Assembly: GCF_049650445.1 (NCBI RefSeq)
Contig: NZ_JBASAD010000032.1
Coordinates: 19,681-83,680 of the forward strand
DNA from: Castellaniella sp049650445
GTDB lineage: Bacteria; Pseudomonadota; Gammaproteobacteria; Burkholderiales; Burkholderiaceae_B
DNA length: 64,000 nt
Direction: 5' to 3'
Below are positions 39,006 through 46,902 of this stretch, in pieces. The translations under genes and the position numbers were made by a program. Below the pieces are notes generated by a model. The model was not told where the DNA came from and searched no databases. It saw only the letters and a list, made by a program, of their open reading frames with translations. The first letter of the stretch is position 1. The number at the start of each line of letters is the position of its first letter.

Positions 39006-39893
39006 TCAGACGTTGCGCGCAATGCCGCGGTTTGTCTCGCTACGCGCCTGATCGATGGCGCCCAGCTTTTCGCGCACGTCGCGGATCACGTCCATCATCT
39101 GCTGCATCAGGTCGTTGGCCTGCTGCACGCTTTGCTCATGCACCCGGGCATCGGATTCAGCCTCGGACTTCTTGGCATCGTGCTCGGCGGCCGCTTGCTC
39201 CCTGCCGGCGCCGACCATGCTGCCGACGCTGGAGAAGATGCCGCCCGCGCTTTGCGCGGTGCTGCTCAGCCCGGTGCCCCAGTTGCCTTGCAACTTGCTG
39301 TCCCTGACAACCTGGAGATCGATCTTCTTGTTGGTCGCGGGATCGACACGAACGCCTTTGGCATTGGCCTCGCCGCCGCTCTTGATGCTCTTGGCGCTCA
39401 GGATGCCGCCGGCGACACTCATGCCGATCGATGTGACGCCGCCGGCAATCTGGAACGAGCCCTGGATGATGGCCTGCTGCAGGCGGTCTTCGGCCGCATT
39501 GCGGATTTCCTGGGCGGCGTTCTTCAGGCTGGCGACCTGCGCCTGCATTTCGGAATTGCGCACTTCGCGTGCCTGGTTGCGCATTTCTTGAGCGCACTTC
39601 TGGAACAGTGCCATCACTGAATAAATGTCGATGGCCACTGTTTCAGACCCGAGCTTGCCGAAGGGATCCCCCGTGCTCTTGCCGCTGGAGGGCTCCGGGA
39701 GCATGGACTTCAGCAGGGCATCGAGACGGCCCGCGTTGGCTTCGTTGACCTCCACCCCGATCAGTTTGAGCGCGGTGTCCAGCGTGATGCCTGTGGTCTC
39801 CACCATCTTCTTGGTGGCGGCATCAAGCGACTTCGGGTCGACGCCGGGGGGAATATAGCCCGGCGGGAAAGTGGACTGCAGGGAAATGGTCAT
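39006..39893 (-). CDS. bopD: T3SS translocator BopD (SctB/YopD family)
   Basis: This 295-residue second translocator has one hydrophobic segment (GGVTSIGMSVAGGILSA near residue 155) and a C-terminal amphipathic helix before the end (NDLMQQMMDVIRDVREKL). The start at 39893 (MTISLQSTFPPGYIPPG) has GGAGCAC upstream; the frame extends 15 codons without support. It lies between bcrH1 and bopB, the Bordetella order. Confidence 0.9.
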   Translation of the reverse strand: MTISLQSTFPPGYIPPGVDPKSLDAATKKMVETTGITLDTALKLIGVEVNEANAGRLDALLKSMLPEPSSGKSTGDPFGKLGSETVAIDIYSVMALFQKCAQEMRNQAREVRNSEMQAQVASLKNAAQEIRNAAEDRLQQAIIQGSFQIAGGVTSIGMSVAGGILSAKSIKSGGEANAKGVRVDPATNKKIDLQVVRDSKLQGNWGTGLSSTAQSAGGIFSSVGSMVGAGREQAAAEHDAKKSEAESDARVHEQSVQQANDLMQQMMDVIRDVREKLGAIDQARSETNRGIARNV

Positions 39894-39995
39894 AATGTGC
39901 TCCGGAATGCTGACTCGGTTTTCGTTCCACGCCGTCATCGGCGCCTACACTGATTATGTGGACATCAGGGGCAAAGTCGTTCCATGCCGAGCCTG

Positions 39996-40499
39996 TTATT
40001 TGGCCAACGCTTTGGCCCGGACGGCCTTGAGCAGCATCTCGGCCCGCGCCTTGATCGCGTCGTGCTCGCCCGGCTTGCATAAAGTGCCGATCGCCAGCTC
40101 CAGCGATTCGGCCGCTTCGTCCGGCTTGCCCAGGGCCAGCAGGCACTCGGCACAATGGTAGACCGGCACCGGGTCGTCCAGGCGCATCACCGTCACGATC
40201 ATGTAGTGCTGCAGCGCTTCTTCATAGCGCTTGGTCATCTGCAGCGCAGAAGCCAAGGCCAACTGATAGCGCGAATCCATATGGTCATAGGAGACCAACT
40301 GGGCGAAAATCTTGAAGGCATCGTTGTACTTGCCCTGCGCATAGAGCGCATGGCCGTAGGCATACATGGCTTCGCATTCCCGGGACGACAGACCCATCGC
40401 CTGGGCCAGCGTGCCACCCGCCTTCCAGAGACCGAACAAGTTCTCGGCAATACTGGCGGCTTCCTGCTCGGTGATCTCGGGATCCGTTTGCGCATTCAT
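39996..40499 (-). CDS. bcrH1: LcrH/SycD-type TPR chaperone (BcrH1)
   Basis: This 167-residue class II chaperone, probably for BopB/BopD, has TPRs at YAYGHALYAQGKYNDAFKIF, YQLALASALQMTKRYEEALQ and YHCAECLLALGKPDEAAESL. I took the ATG at 40499 because AAAGGA lies 6 bases upstream; the ATG at 40505 directly abuts that site. Confidence 0.92.
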   Translation of the reverse strand: MNAQTDPEITEQEAASIAENLFGLWKAGGTLAQAMGLSSRECEAMYAYGHALYAQGKYNDAFKIFAQLVSYDHMDSRYQLALASALQMTKRYEEALQHYMIVTVMRLDDPVPVYHCAECLLALGKPDEAAESLELAIGTLCKPGEHDAIKARAEMLLKAVRAKALAK

Positions 40500-40547
40500 G
40501 GGCATTCCTTTGTCGTGTACTTGCCGCCTCACCGCGGCGGATTGTCT

Positions 40548-40832
40548 TCAGATCATGTTGCGCATCTTGCGCATGCCGCCCGCGCTGGGTCCGGCATTGG
40601 CGAAGCTCAGGCGGGCCGCCTCTTCAGCCACCTCGCGCTCGATGTCTTCCATGTCCTTGCGGAACATGGCTTCGGCCTCGGCCTGCTCTTTCGGCCCCAT
40701 GGACGCGTTGAGCTTGTCCGCATCCAGCCCGTGGGCGCGATAGATCTCGGGGGTATCCTCCAGGCTCTGCCGGACCTGCCGAATCAACGCGTCGGCTTCC
40801 TGGATGATTTCTTCGGGAGTCTTTTTGGCCAT
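40548..40832 (-). CDS. Small helical T3SS-cluster protein of unknown function
   Basis: This 94-residue charged protein has Glu/Ala-rich helices (AEAEAMFRKDMEDIEREVAE) and a Met/Arg-rich tail (GGMRKMRNMI). It lies between the Bsp22 paralogue and bcrH1, in the operon. GAGAGG precedes the ATG at 40832. I do not recognise a family; a chaperone or export-control role is possible. Confidence 0.65.
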   Translation of the reverse strand: MAKKTPEEIIQEADALIRQVRQSLEDTPEIYRAHGLDADKLNASMGPKEQAEAEAMFRKDMEDIEREVAEEAARLSFANAGPSAGGMRKMRNMI

Positions 40833-40848
40833 GATCAATTACCTCTCG

Positions 40849-41469
40849 TCAGATGTTGCGAATGATGTTGGAATTGGCGTCGGTGTGCTTTTTCTGCGTG
40901 TTGGTCAGGATCTCGACGGACTCGTTCTTTTTGTTGTTCAGGCTCTGCAGGCGCAGCATGTCCATCTGCTGGTTGTTGCTTTCGGCATCGATCAGGCCCT
41001 TGACCTTGGTGATCGCTGCATCGATCTGCCCCTTGGTGGTACTGCCGTTGCTGGTGTTGTTCTGGCCTTTCACCACGTGGCCGTGCCCGTCGTCCACGCT
41101 TTCCCCCGGCCCCGGGGTCACGCGACCGTTTCCGGTAAAGCCGATGTCGGAGATCCCGGCTTTCTTGATGGCGTCGTTCAGCGGAATCTCATACTGATCG
41201 ACTTTGTCCCAGTTCCAGTCCTTGACCTTGCTGCCGGCATCGGTGCCGCTGATGGCGCCCTGGAATTTGGTCAGCGCGGACAGCACATCGTTCAGTTTGG
41301 CGATCTGGTCGTTGCGGGCCTGCACGGCCTTGACCTGATCCACCAACTGCTGGTCCAGCAGCTTGACGCGTTCGCCCTGAACCATCTGGATCAGCGTCTG
41401 GATGTCGCCGGAAGCGATCGCCTGGCTGATGTCGATGGGAAGAGAACTGCCTACGCCGGAAGTGCTCAT
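40849..41469 (-). CDS. Bsp22-like tip-filament protein, copy 2
   Basis: This 206-residue paralogue of the next gene upstream resembles Bordetella Bsp22, the self-polymerising tip filament. It has the conserved N-terminal helix DIQTLIQMVQGERVKLLDQQ and the C-terminal helix MLRLQSLNNKKNESVEILTN; the C-terminal 56 residues differ from copy 1 in one residue (V/I). The middle (about residues 68-145, GTDAGSKVKDWNWDK) is unlike copy 1. No signal peptide. Confidence 0.85.
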   Translation of the reverse strand: MSTSGVGSSLPIDISQAIASGDIQTLIQMVQGERVKLLDQQLVDQVKAVQARNDQIAKLNDVLSALTKFQGAISGTDAGSKVKDWNWDKVDQYEIPLNDAIKKAGISDIGFTGNGRVTPGPGESVDDGHGHVVKGQNNTSNGSTTKGQIDAAITKVKGLIDAESNNQQMDMLRLQSLNNKKNESVEILTNTQKKHTDANSNIIRNI

Positions 41470-41706
41470 GGTCTGCTCCTTGAAACCCGCCTGGACGGTC
41501 GAGTAAGTGATGACGCCGGCCCGCAGATGCGGGCCGGGATGTGCGTCAGATGTTGCGAATGATATTGGAGTTGGCGTCGGTGTGCTTTTTCTGCGTGTTG
41601 GTCAGGATCTCGATGGACTCGTTCTTTTTGTTGTTCAGGCTCTGCAGGCGCAGCATGTCCATCTGCTGGTTGTTGCTTTCGGCATCGATCAGGCCCTTGA
41701 CCTTGG
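40849..41706. repeat. Near-identical DNA repeats in the two Bsp22-like genes
   Basis: Bases 40849-41009 and 41546-41706 are alike except at three positions by direct comparison. A second conserved stretch lies at the other ends of the genes (near 41308-41400 and 42012-42100). The segments between them diverge strongly, a pattern of duplication with gene conversion at the ends. Confidence 0.85.
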
Positions 41707-42172
41707 TGATGGCGGCCTCAATCTCGCCCCGGGTCGAATTGCCCGAAATGACGCTGCTACCCTTGATGGAATGGCCCTGGGCACCATCCTTCGGCATGCC
41801 AGGTCCCGGGGTGCACTGCCCGCCCACATTGGAGTTGCCGGTGAGATTGTCGATACCCAGCTCGCGGATCTGGTCGTTCAGCGGCAGTTCGATGTCCGTG
41901 ACCGCAGTGGCATTCCAGTTGCCGTCGTTGATCTTCGTGGTCGCGTTGGTATCCTTGGCCCGGGCCAGCACGGAATTGAGCCCCGACAGCACATTGTTGA
42001 GCTTGGCGATCTGGTCGTTGCGGGCCTGCACGGCCTTGACCTGATCCACCAGTTGCGAATCCAACAGCCTGACGCGTTCGCCCTGGACCATCTGGATCAG
42101 AGTCTGGATATCGCCAGTGGCCAGCATGGCCTGGAAATTGATACCACCGGAGTTAGTGACGGGAGAGTTCAT
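41546..42172 (-). CDS. bsp22: Bsp22-like tip-filament protein, copy 1
   Basis: This 208-residue protein is the first gene of the long T3SS operon, about 55 bases from a BtrS-type promoter. It shares the N-terminal (GDIQTLIQMVQGERV) and C-terminal helices with copy 2 but has its own central region (KDTNATTKINDGNW, with a Gly/Pro-rich GGQCTPGPGMPKDG). In Bordetella a single Bsp22 forms a filament on the needle tip. Which of the two copies is the functional equivalent cannot be told. Confidence 0.85.
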   Translation of the reverse strand: MNSPVTNSGGINFQAMLATGDIQTLIQMVQGERVRLLDSQLVDQVKAVQARNDQIAKLNNVLSGLNSVLARAKDTNATTKINDGNWNATAVTDIELPLNDQIRELGIDNLTGNSNVGGQCTPGPGMPKDGAQGHSIKGSSVISGNSTRGEIEAAITKVKGLIDAESNNQQMDMLRLQSLNNKKNESIEILTNTQKKHTDANSNIIRNI

Positions 42173-42226
42173 CGCTGGATCATCCTATTGTCGTTGGGAC
42201 CGCATCTAACATGCAGCTACCCGATC

Positions 42227-42252
42227 AGTAACCGATCCCGTCCGGGAGTTCC
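42227..42252 (-). promoter_or_regulatory. Putative BtrS-type promoter of the long T3SS operon
   Basis: On the minus strand: GGAACT, 14 bases, GTTACT, 55 bases from the bsp22 copy 1 ATG. It faces away from the matching plus-strand site at 42388, so the divergent operons would be switched on together. Confidence 0.7.
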
Positions 42253-42387
42253 TCTCAAGGGAATCTGGCCCGGCGAAACCGCCTTCGAGAGCATTAGTGT
42301 CATCCGTTTCCCGCCAGTTCCATTCCCTCCCCCATCCGGAGAAACTCCAGAGGCGCAAAGCCGTACGCATCGCACGGGTTTGCCCTG

Positions 42388-42413
42388 GGAACCTTTCGCG
42401 CGCGCCGGTTACT
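42388..42413 (+). promoter_or_regulatory. Putative BtrS-type promoter of the bopN-sctF operon
   Basis: GGAACC, 14 bases, GTTACT, ending 36 bases before the bopN ATG. It is one of six related sites and the clearest together with its minus-strand twin. Confidence 0.72.
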
Positions 42414-42449
42414 ATTCGAGCACAGCATCCACGCGGAGTGCCGCTCATC

Positions 42450-43553
42450 ATGAATCGCATCGACACCGGAGGACCAGCCACCGGGTTCAGCTCGTTTGGC
42501 CAGCAGGCCGGGCTCAATACCGGACAGTCCCGAACCGGCACCCTGCTGGGCGAACAGGCGGTGCTGCTGGACGGCGAGATCTCCTCGCTGGGGGACGCAG
42601 CCGAGGAAATCAGCCTGCACATGGCTGAAAAGACGGAAAGCAAGCACCACGCGCAGCGCAAGATCAAGTCCGAGCGCCCTGTGGAGTTGATGCGGCTCGA
42701 GGAAATCCTCGAGATGCTGCAGCAGACCCAGGATCCGAATGCCCAGGCCAAGCTCGAAGAGCTGACCGCCCGGCTGCTCTCGGGCCAGGGCTCGCCCAGG
42801 CAGCAGGCGGCCCAGGCCTTCGGCGATGTATCGCAGCAATACCTGGCCCTGCAGTATGCCCTGCGCAAGGGTGAACAAGAAGGCGCCGCGCCTGAATTGC
42901 TGGAGTCCCTGCGCGATGCGCTGGCCGATTTCGAAATCGAAACCGGCCCCCAGATCCGCGCAGGGATCAATACCCTGGGCACCGCCGGCGCATTCGCATC
43001 CAGCGCCCAAGGCGTCCGAAATTTCCAGGACACCTACCGCGACATCGTCCTGGGAGAGGACTCCCTGAGCCGGACGCTGGATCTGGCTCTGGAACGCTTT
43101 GGCGGCAAGGATGTGGGTCGCGGCCTGAAGCAACTGGTCCAGGCCCTGGGTCAGGATCTGGCGGCCGCCCGTCCTTCCGTCTCGCCCCAGCGGCTGCAGG
43201 CGCTCACCGGCGACCTGTACCACCTGCAGGTGGCTGTCACCGTGCTCGATGGCTGCGCCGGCCTGTCCAATGAACTCCGGACCAGGAACCAGGGCTCACC
43301 GGACGGGGAACGCCTGATGCGCGACCTGGTGGGATTGACCGGAGACAAATGGCTCACCGAGACACGCTTCACGACCCTGACGCAGCAGCACGGCGTCGCC
43401 TCGCCTGAAGGACGGGTGACGTTCCTGGCCGGCATCAAATCTCTGATGCACGCCCTCCCCATTCAAGTGTTCCCGGATGCCGAAACCCGGCAAGGCGCCT
43501 TGAACGCTATCCAGGGCGCCCTGGACATGGCCATCGACGAGGAGGATCTCTGA
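42450..43553 (+). CDS. bopN: T3SS gatekeeper SctW (BopN)
   Basis: This 367-residue YopN/InvE/BopN family gatekeeper orders secretion. Conserved features are the helical YopN domain (VELMRLEEILEMLQQTQDPN; LQYALRKGEQEGAAPELLES; DIVLGEDSLSRTLDLALERF) and a C-terminal TyeA-like part (LIKSLMHALPIQVF-type helix as IKSLMHALPIQVFPD). Length matches BopN (365). I chose the ATG at 42450, 37 bases after the promoter's -10 element. Confidence 0.9.
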   Translation: MNRIDTGGPATGFSSFGQQAGLNTGQSRTGTLLGEQAVLLDGEISSLGDAAEEISLHMAEKTESKHHAQRKIKSERPVELMRLEEILEMLQQTQDPNAQAKLEELTARLLSGQGSPRQQAAQAFGDVSQQYLALQYALRKGEQEGAAPELLESLRDALADFEIETGPQIRAGINTLGTAGAFASSAQGVRNFQDTYRDIVLGEDSLSRTLDLALERFGGKDVGRGLKQLVQALGQDLAAARPSVSPQRLQALTGDLYHLQVAVTVLDGCAGLSNELRTRNQGSPDGERLMRDLVGLTGDKWLTETRFTTLTQQHGVASPEGRVTFLAGIKSLMHALPIQVFPDAETRQGALNAIQGALDMAIDEEDL

Positions 43554-43936
43554 TGAGCGATCCCGCAGCTATCCTGCAACAATTCGGTGAAGCGGCGGGC
43601 ATCCCCGGCCTGCGCTTCGACACACGAGGCCAGGTCGTCTTCCGAACCGGGCCGGGCTGTTTGCTGGGGCTGGAGCAGGCCGACCGGGAAATCCTGATCT
43701 ATGCGGCTTTGCCCGTCCGCTACGACAGCGGCGATTGGCTGCTGCGCGCCTGCAAGCGCGCGCATCACACCCGTCTGGGCGACTGGCCGGTGCAGTCGGC
43801 GCTGCGCGAATACGACGGCACCCCGCACCTGCTGGCCCTGGTGCGCCTGGATGCGCGGGAATTCACCGAACCGCTCCTGCGGCAGGCGCTCGAATATCTG
43901 ACCCAATGGCTCGACGCAGTCGGCGCCGACACCTGA
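43553..43936 (+). CDS. CesT-type class I T3SS chaperone (SctW chaperone candidate)
   Basis: This 127-residue acidic protein has the chaperone pattern of strand-helix-strand (LRFDTRGQVVFRTGPGCLLG, then EILIYAALPVRY). It overlaps the bopN stop by one base (TGATG), so BopN is the most likely partner (SycN/YscB-like). The match is by fold pattern and position. Confidence 0.75.
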   Translation: MSDPAAILQQFGEAAGIPGLRFDTRGQVVFRTGPGCLLGLEQADREILIYAALPVRYDSGDWLLRACKRAHHTRLGDWPVQSALREYDGTPHLLALVRLDAREFTEPLLRQALEYLTQWLDAVGADT

Positions 43937-43949
43937 ACCGGAGTCTCCC

Positions 43950-44351
43950 ATGCCCGACATCAGCCTAAACCGGCTCATGAGCTTCGATCACGGCATCGAC
44001 ACCATCACCTATGCCCGCAAGGAAGAGCAAGCCGCCCAGGGGCTGCCCGACCGCCGCCACCTGATGCCGACGGACGATCCGGTCCGCACCCAGTTGACGC
44101 AACTGCTCGAAAAGCCCAATATCGGCCACTTCCTCGAAGAGGCTCTGCGCCCCGACATCGGCAATCGCGACCTGCTCATGCCTTCGGAATTCGCCGAGGC
44201 CCTGCGCGAAGCCCTGAAAGCCCTCGCCGGTCTGGCGGAACACGGCAACGGCGACAGCCGCGTGCTCAACCGTGCCGTGCGCCTGCTCAAGGAAGAAACC
44301 AACCTGCGCGATCTGGTGGCCATGTACCGCAGCGCTCTATATCAGGGATGA
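43950..44351 (+). CDS. sctX: T3SS protein SctX (YscX family)
   Basis: The product has 133 residues. The N-terminal part contains GLPDRRHLMPTDDPVRTQL, matching the YscX segment GLPDRYALPPDGHPVEPHL as I recall it, and the position before an SctY gene and sctV is the same as in Yersinia. SctX binds SctY and SctV and helps early assembly. Confidence 0.85.
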   Translation: MPDISLNRLMSFDHGIDTITYARKEEQAAQGLPDRRHLMPTDDPVRTQLTQLLEKPNIGHFLEEALRPDIGNRDLLMPSEFAEALREALKALAGLAEHGNGDSRVLNRAVRLLKEETNLRDLVAMYRSALYQG

Positions 44352-44355
44352 AGCC

Positions 44356-44745
44356 ATGAGCAGCACACTGTCCGACCCGCATGCCGAAGCCGCCCATCCG
44401 CTGGGCGAGCGCGGCCCCGTGCTGCTGGACCTGCTGTCCTACATCTACCTGGAAAACGACCGTCCCGAGAAAGCCGCCGTGCTGCTGGCGGCCCTCGATG
44501 AACTGGGCCTGGCCAATGCGCGCCAGCGCATCTCCCTGGCGCTGGCGCAACTGCGCTCGGGCAAACCCGAGACCGCTCTCGGCACGCTGGACCGCGTGGC
44601 CCTGCAGGGCGGCCTGACCAGCGCCTTCCACCTGGTCCGCGCACAGACCCTGGTCGCGCTGGGGCGTGAAACCGAGGCCGAAGCCGCCATGCGGGCCTAC
44701 ATGGACCTGCGCGCGCAGCAGGCCACACACGACGATCCCCGCTGA
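44356..44745 (+). CDS. sctY: T3SS chaperone SctY (YscY family, TPR-like)
   Basis: This 129-residue helical protein has TPR-like units (LDLLSYIYLENDRPEKAAVL; ALAQLRSGKPETALGTLDRV; RAQTLVALGRETEAEAAMRA). It lies between sctX and sctV, the usual YscY place, and would chaperone SctX. I chose the ATG at 44356 (GGGATG-type site upstream); the longer frame overlaps sctX. Confidence 0.85.
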   Translation: MSSTLSDPHAEAAHPLGERGPVLLDLLSYIYLENDRPEKAAVLLAALDELGLANARQRISLALAQLRSGKPETALGTLDRVALQGGLTSAFHLVRAQTLVALGRETEAEAAMRAYMDLRAQQATHDDPR

Positions 44746-44756
44746 GCCACCACTCC

Positions 44757-46853
44757 ATGCAACAAGCACTCAATCGCGCCGTCACCCTCCTCACCAGCCG
44801 CAACGACATCGTTCTGGCGGTCCTGATCGTCTCGATCATCTTCATGATGATCCTGCCGCTGCCCACCTCGCTGGTGGACGTGCTGATCGGCACCAACATG
44901 ACACTGTCCGCCATCCTGCTGATGGTGGCCATGTACCTGCCCTCGCCGCTGGCCTTCTCGTCTTTCCCCTCGGTGCTGCTGGTCACCACTCTGTTCCGTC
45001 TGGGCATTTCGATCGCCACCACACGGCTGATTCTGCTGCAGGGCGACGCTGGTCACATCATCGAAACTTTCGGCAATTTCGTGGTCGGCGGCAACCTGAT
45101 CGTCGGTCTGGTGGTCTTCCTGATCCTGACCATCGTGCAGTTCGTGGTGATCACCAAAGGCGCCGAGCGCGTGGCCGAAGTCGCGGCCCGTTTTTCCCTG
45201 GACGCCATGCCGGGCAAGCAGATGTCCATCGATGCCGACCTGCGCGCCGGCACGATCGACATGGACGAAGCGCGCAAACGCCGCAGCGTGGTCGAAAAGG
45301 AAAGCCAGCTCTACGGCGCCATGGACGGCGCCATGAAGTTCGTCAAGGGCGATGCCATCGCGGGCCTCATCATCGTGGCGGTGAACTTGCTGGGCGGCAT
45401 CCTGATCGGCACGATGCAGCGCGGGCTGACCGCCGGCGAAGCCGTGCAGGTATATTCCATCCTGACCATCGGCGACGGCCTGATCGCCCAGATCCCGGCG
45501 CTGTTCATCGCCATCTGCGCAGGCATCATCGTGACCCGCGTGCAGACCGGCGAGGGCGGCCCCTCCAACGTCGGCAAGGATATCGGCGCCCAGGTGCTGG
45601 CCCAGCCCCGCGCCCTGCTGATCGCAGCGGCGGTCGCCCTGGGCATGGGCCTGATCCCGGGCATGCCCACCCTCACCTTCCTCGCCCTGGCGACCGTCGT
45701 GGGCACGGTCGGTTTCGTGCTGCTGCGCGGCACGCGCAAGGTCGTCGACGAAAAGACCGGAGAAATCACCGAGATTTCCGCGCTGGCGGCCGATGGCCAG
45801 CCCGCGCCCAAGCCCCGCGCCGAAGGCGGCGCCGAATTCGCGCCGACCCTGCCGCTGATGATGGACGTGGCGGCCGGCCTGCAGCAGCACTTCAACGCCG
45901 ACGAGCTCAACGAAGAACTGATCAAGATCCGCCGCGCCCTGTATTTCGATCTGGGCGTCCCCTTCCCCGGCATCCAGTTGCGCTTCAACGACGCGCTGCC
46001 CGAAAACACCTACCTCATCCTGCTCTCCGAGGTCCCGGTGTCCCAGGGCCAGTTGCGGCCCGGGCATGTCCTGGTGCGCGACACCGAGCAGAATCTCCAG
46101 GCGCTGCAGGTGCCCTACGAGGCCGACAAGCCTTTCCTGCCGGGCATCCCCTCTCTCTGGACCGCGGTCTCGCACGTCCCCATGCTCGCGGCGGCCGGCA
46201 TCCCCAGCCTGGACGCCCACCAGATCCTCACCTGGCACCTGGCCTTCGTCCTGAAGAAATACTCCTCGGATTTCATCGGCATCCAGGAAACCCGTTTCCT
46301 GCTGACCGCCATGGAAGAGCGCTTCCCCGATCTGGTCAAGGAAGCCCTGCGCGTGATGCCGGTGCAGAAGATCGCCGAGATCATGCAACGGCTGGTATCC
46401 GAGGACATTTCGGTGCGCAATCTGCGCGCCGTGCTCGAATCCCTGATCGAATGGGGCCAGAAGGAAAAGGATTCCGTCCTGCTGACCGAATACGTGCGCG
46501 TCTCGCTCAAGCGGCACATCAGCCACAAGTACTCCAGCGGCCAGAACATCCTGCCGGCCTACCTGCTGGCGCCCAACATCGAGGAAACCATCCGCGGCGC
46601 GATCCGGCAGACCTCGGCCGGCAGCTATCTCGCCCTGGATCCCAACACCACCAAGAAGCTGGTGGACAACATCAAGAACGCGGTAGGCGACATCTCGGCC
46701 AACACCCGCAAGCCGGTCATGCTCACCTCCATGGACATCCGCCGCTACCTGCGCAAAATGATCGAGCAGGACCTGTACGAACTACCCGTGCTGTCCTACC
46801 AGGAACTGACCCAGGAAATCAACGTGCAGCCCCTGGCCCGGGTGGACCTATGA
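44757..46853 (+). CDS. bcrD: T3SS export gate protein SctV (BcrD/LcrD)
   Basis: This 698-residue protein forms the nonameric export ring. About seven to eight transmembrane helices occupy residues 18-320, with the conserved FHIPEP region (SFPSVLLVTTLFRLGISIAT; VVGGNLIVGLVVFLILTIVQ; KGAERVAEVAARFSLDAMPG). The large cytoplasmic domain follows. BcrD is the Bordetella name. Confidence 0.97.
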   Translation: MQQALNRAVTLLTSRNDIVLAVLIVSIIFMMILPLPTSLVDVLIGTNMTLSAILLMVAMYLPSPLAFSSFPSVLLVTTLFRLGISIATTRLILLQGDAGHIIETFGNFVVGGNLIVGLVVFLILTIVQFVVITKGAERVAEVAARFSLDAMPGKQMSIDADLRAGTIDMDEARKRRSVVEKESQLYGAMDGAMKFVKGDAIAGLIIVAVNLLGGILIGTMQRGLTAGEAVQVYSILTIGDGLIAQIPALFIAICAGIIVTRVQTGEGGPSNVGKDIGAQVLAQPRALLIAAAVALGMGLIPGMPTLTFLALATVVGTVGFVLLRGTRKVVDEKTGEITEISALAADGQPAPKPRAEGGAEFAPTLPLMMDVAAGLQQHFNADELNEELIKIRRALYFDLGVPFPGIQLRFNDALPENTYLILLSEVPVSQGQLRPGHVLVRDTEQNLQALQVPYEADKPFLPGIPSLWTAVSHVPMLAAAGIPSLDAHQILTWHLAFVLKKYSSDFIGIQETRFLLTAMEERFPDLVKEALRVMPVQKIAEIMQRLVSEDISVRNLRAVLESLIEWGQKEKDSVLLTEYVRVSLKRHISHKYSSGQNILPAYLLAPNIEETIRGAIRQTSAGSYLALDPNTTKKLVDNIKNAVGDISANTRKPVMLTSMDIRRYLRKMIEQDLYELPVLSYQELTQEINVQPLARVDL

Positions 46854-46902
46854 TCCCGACCCTGCCCCCCTACCCCGCGCGGCTCTCTGCACGGAGGGCC
46901 GG

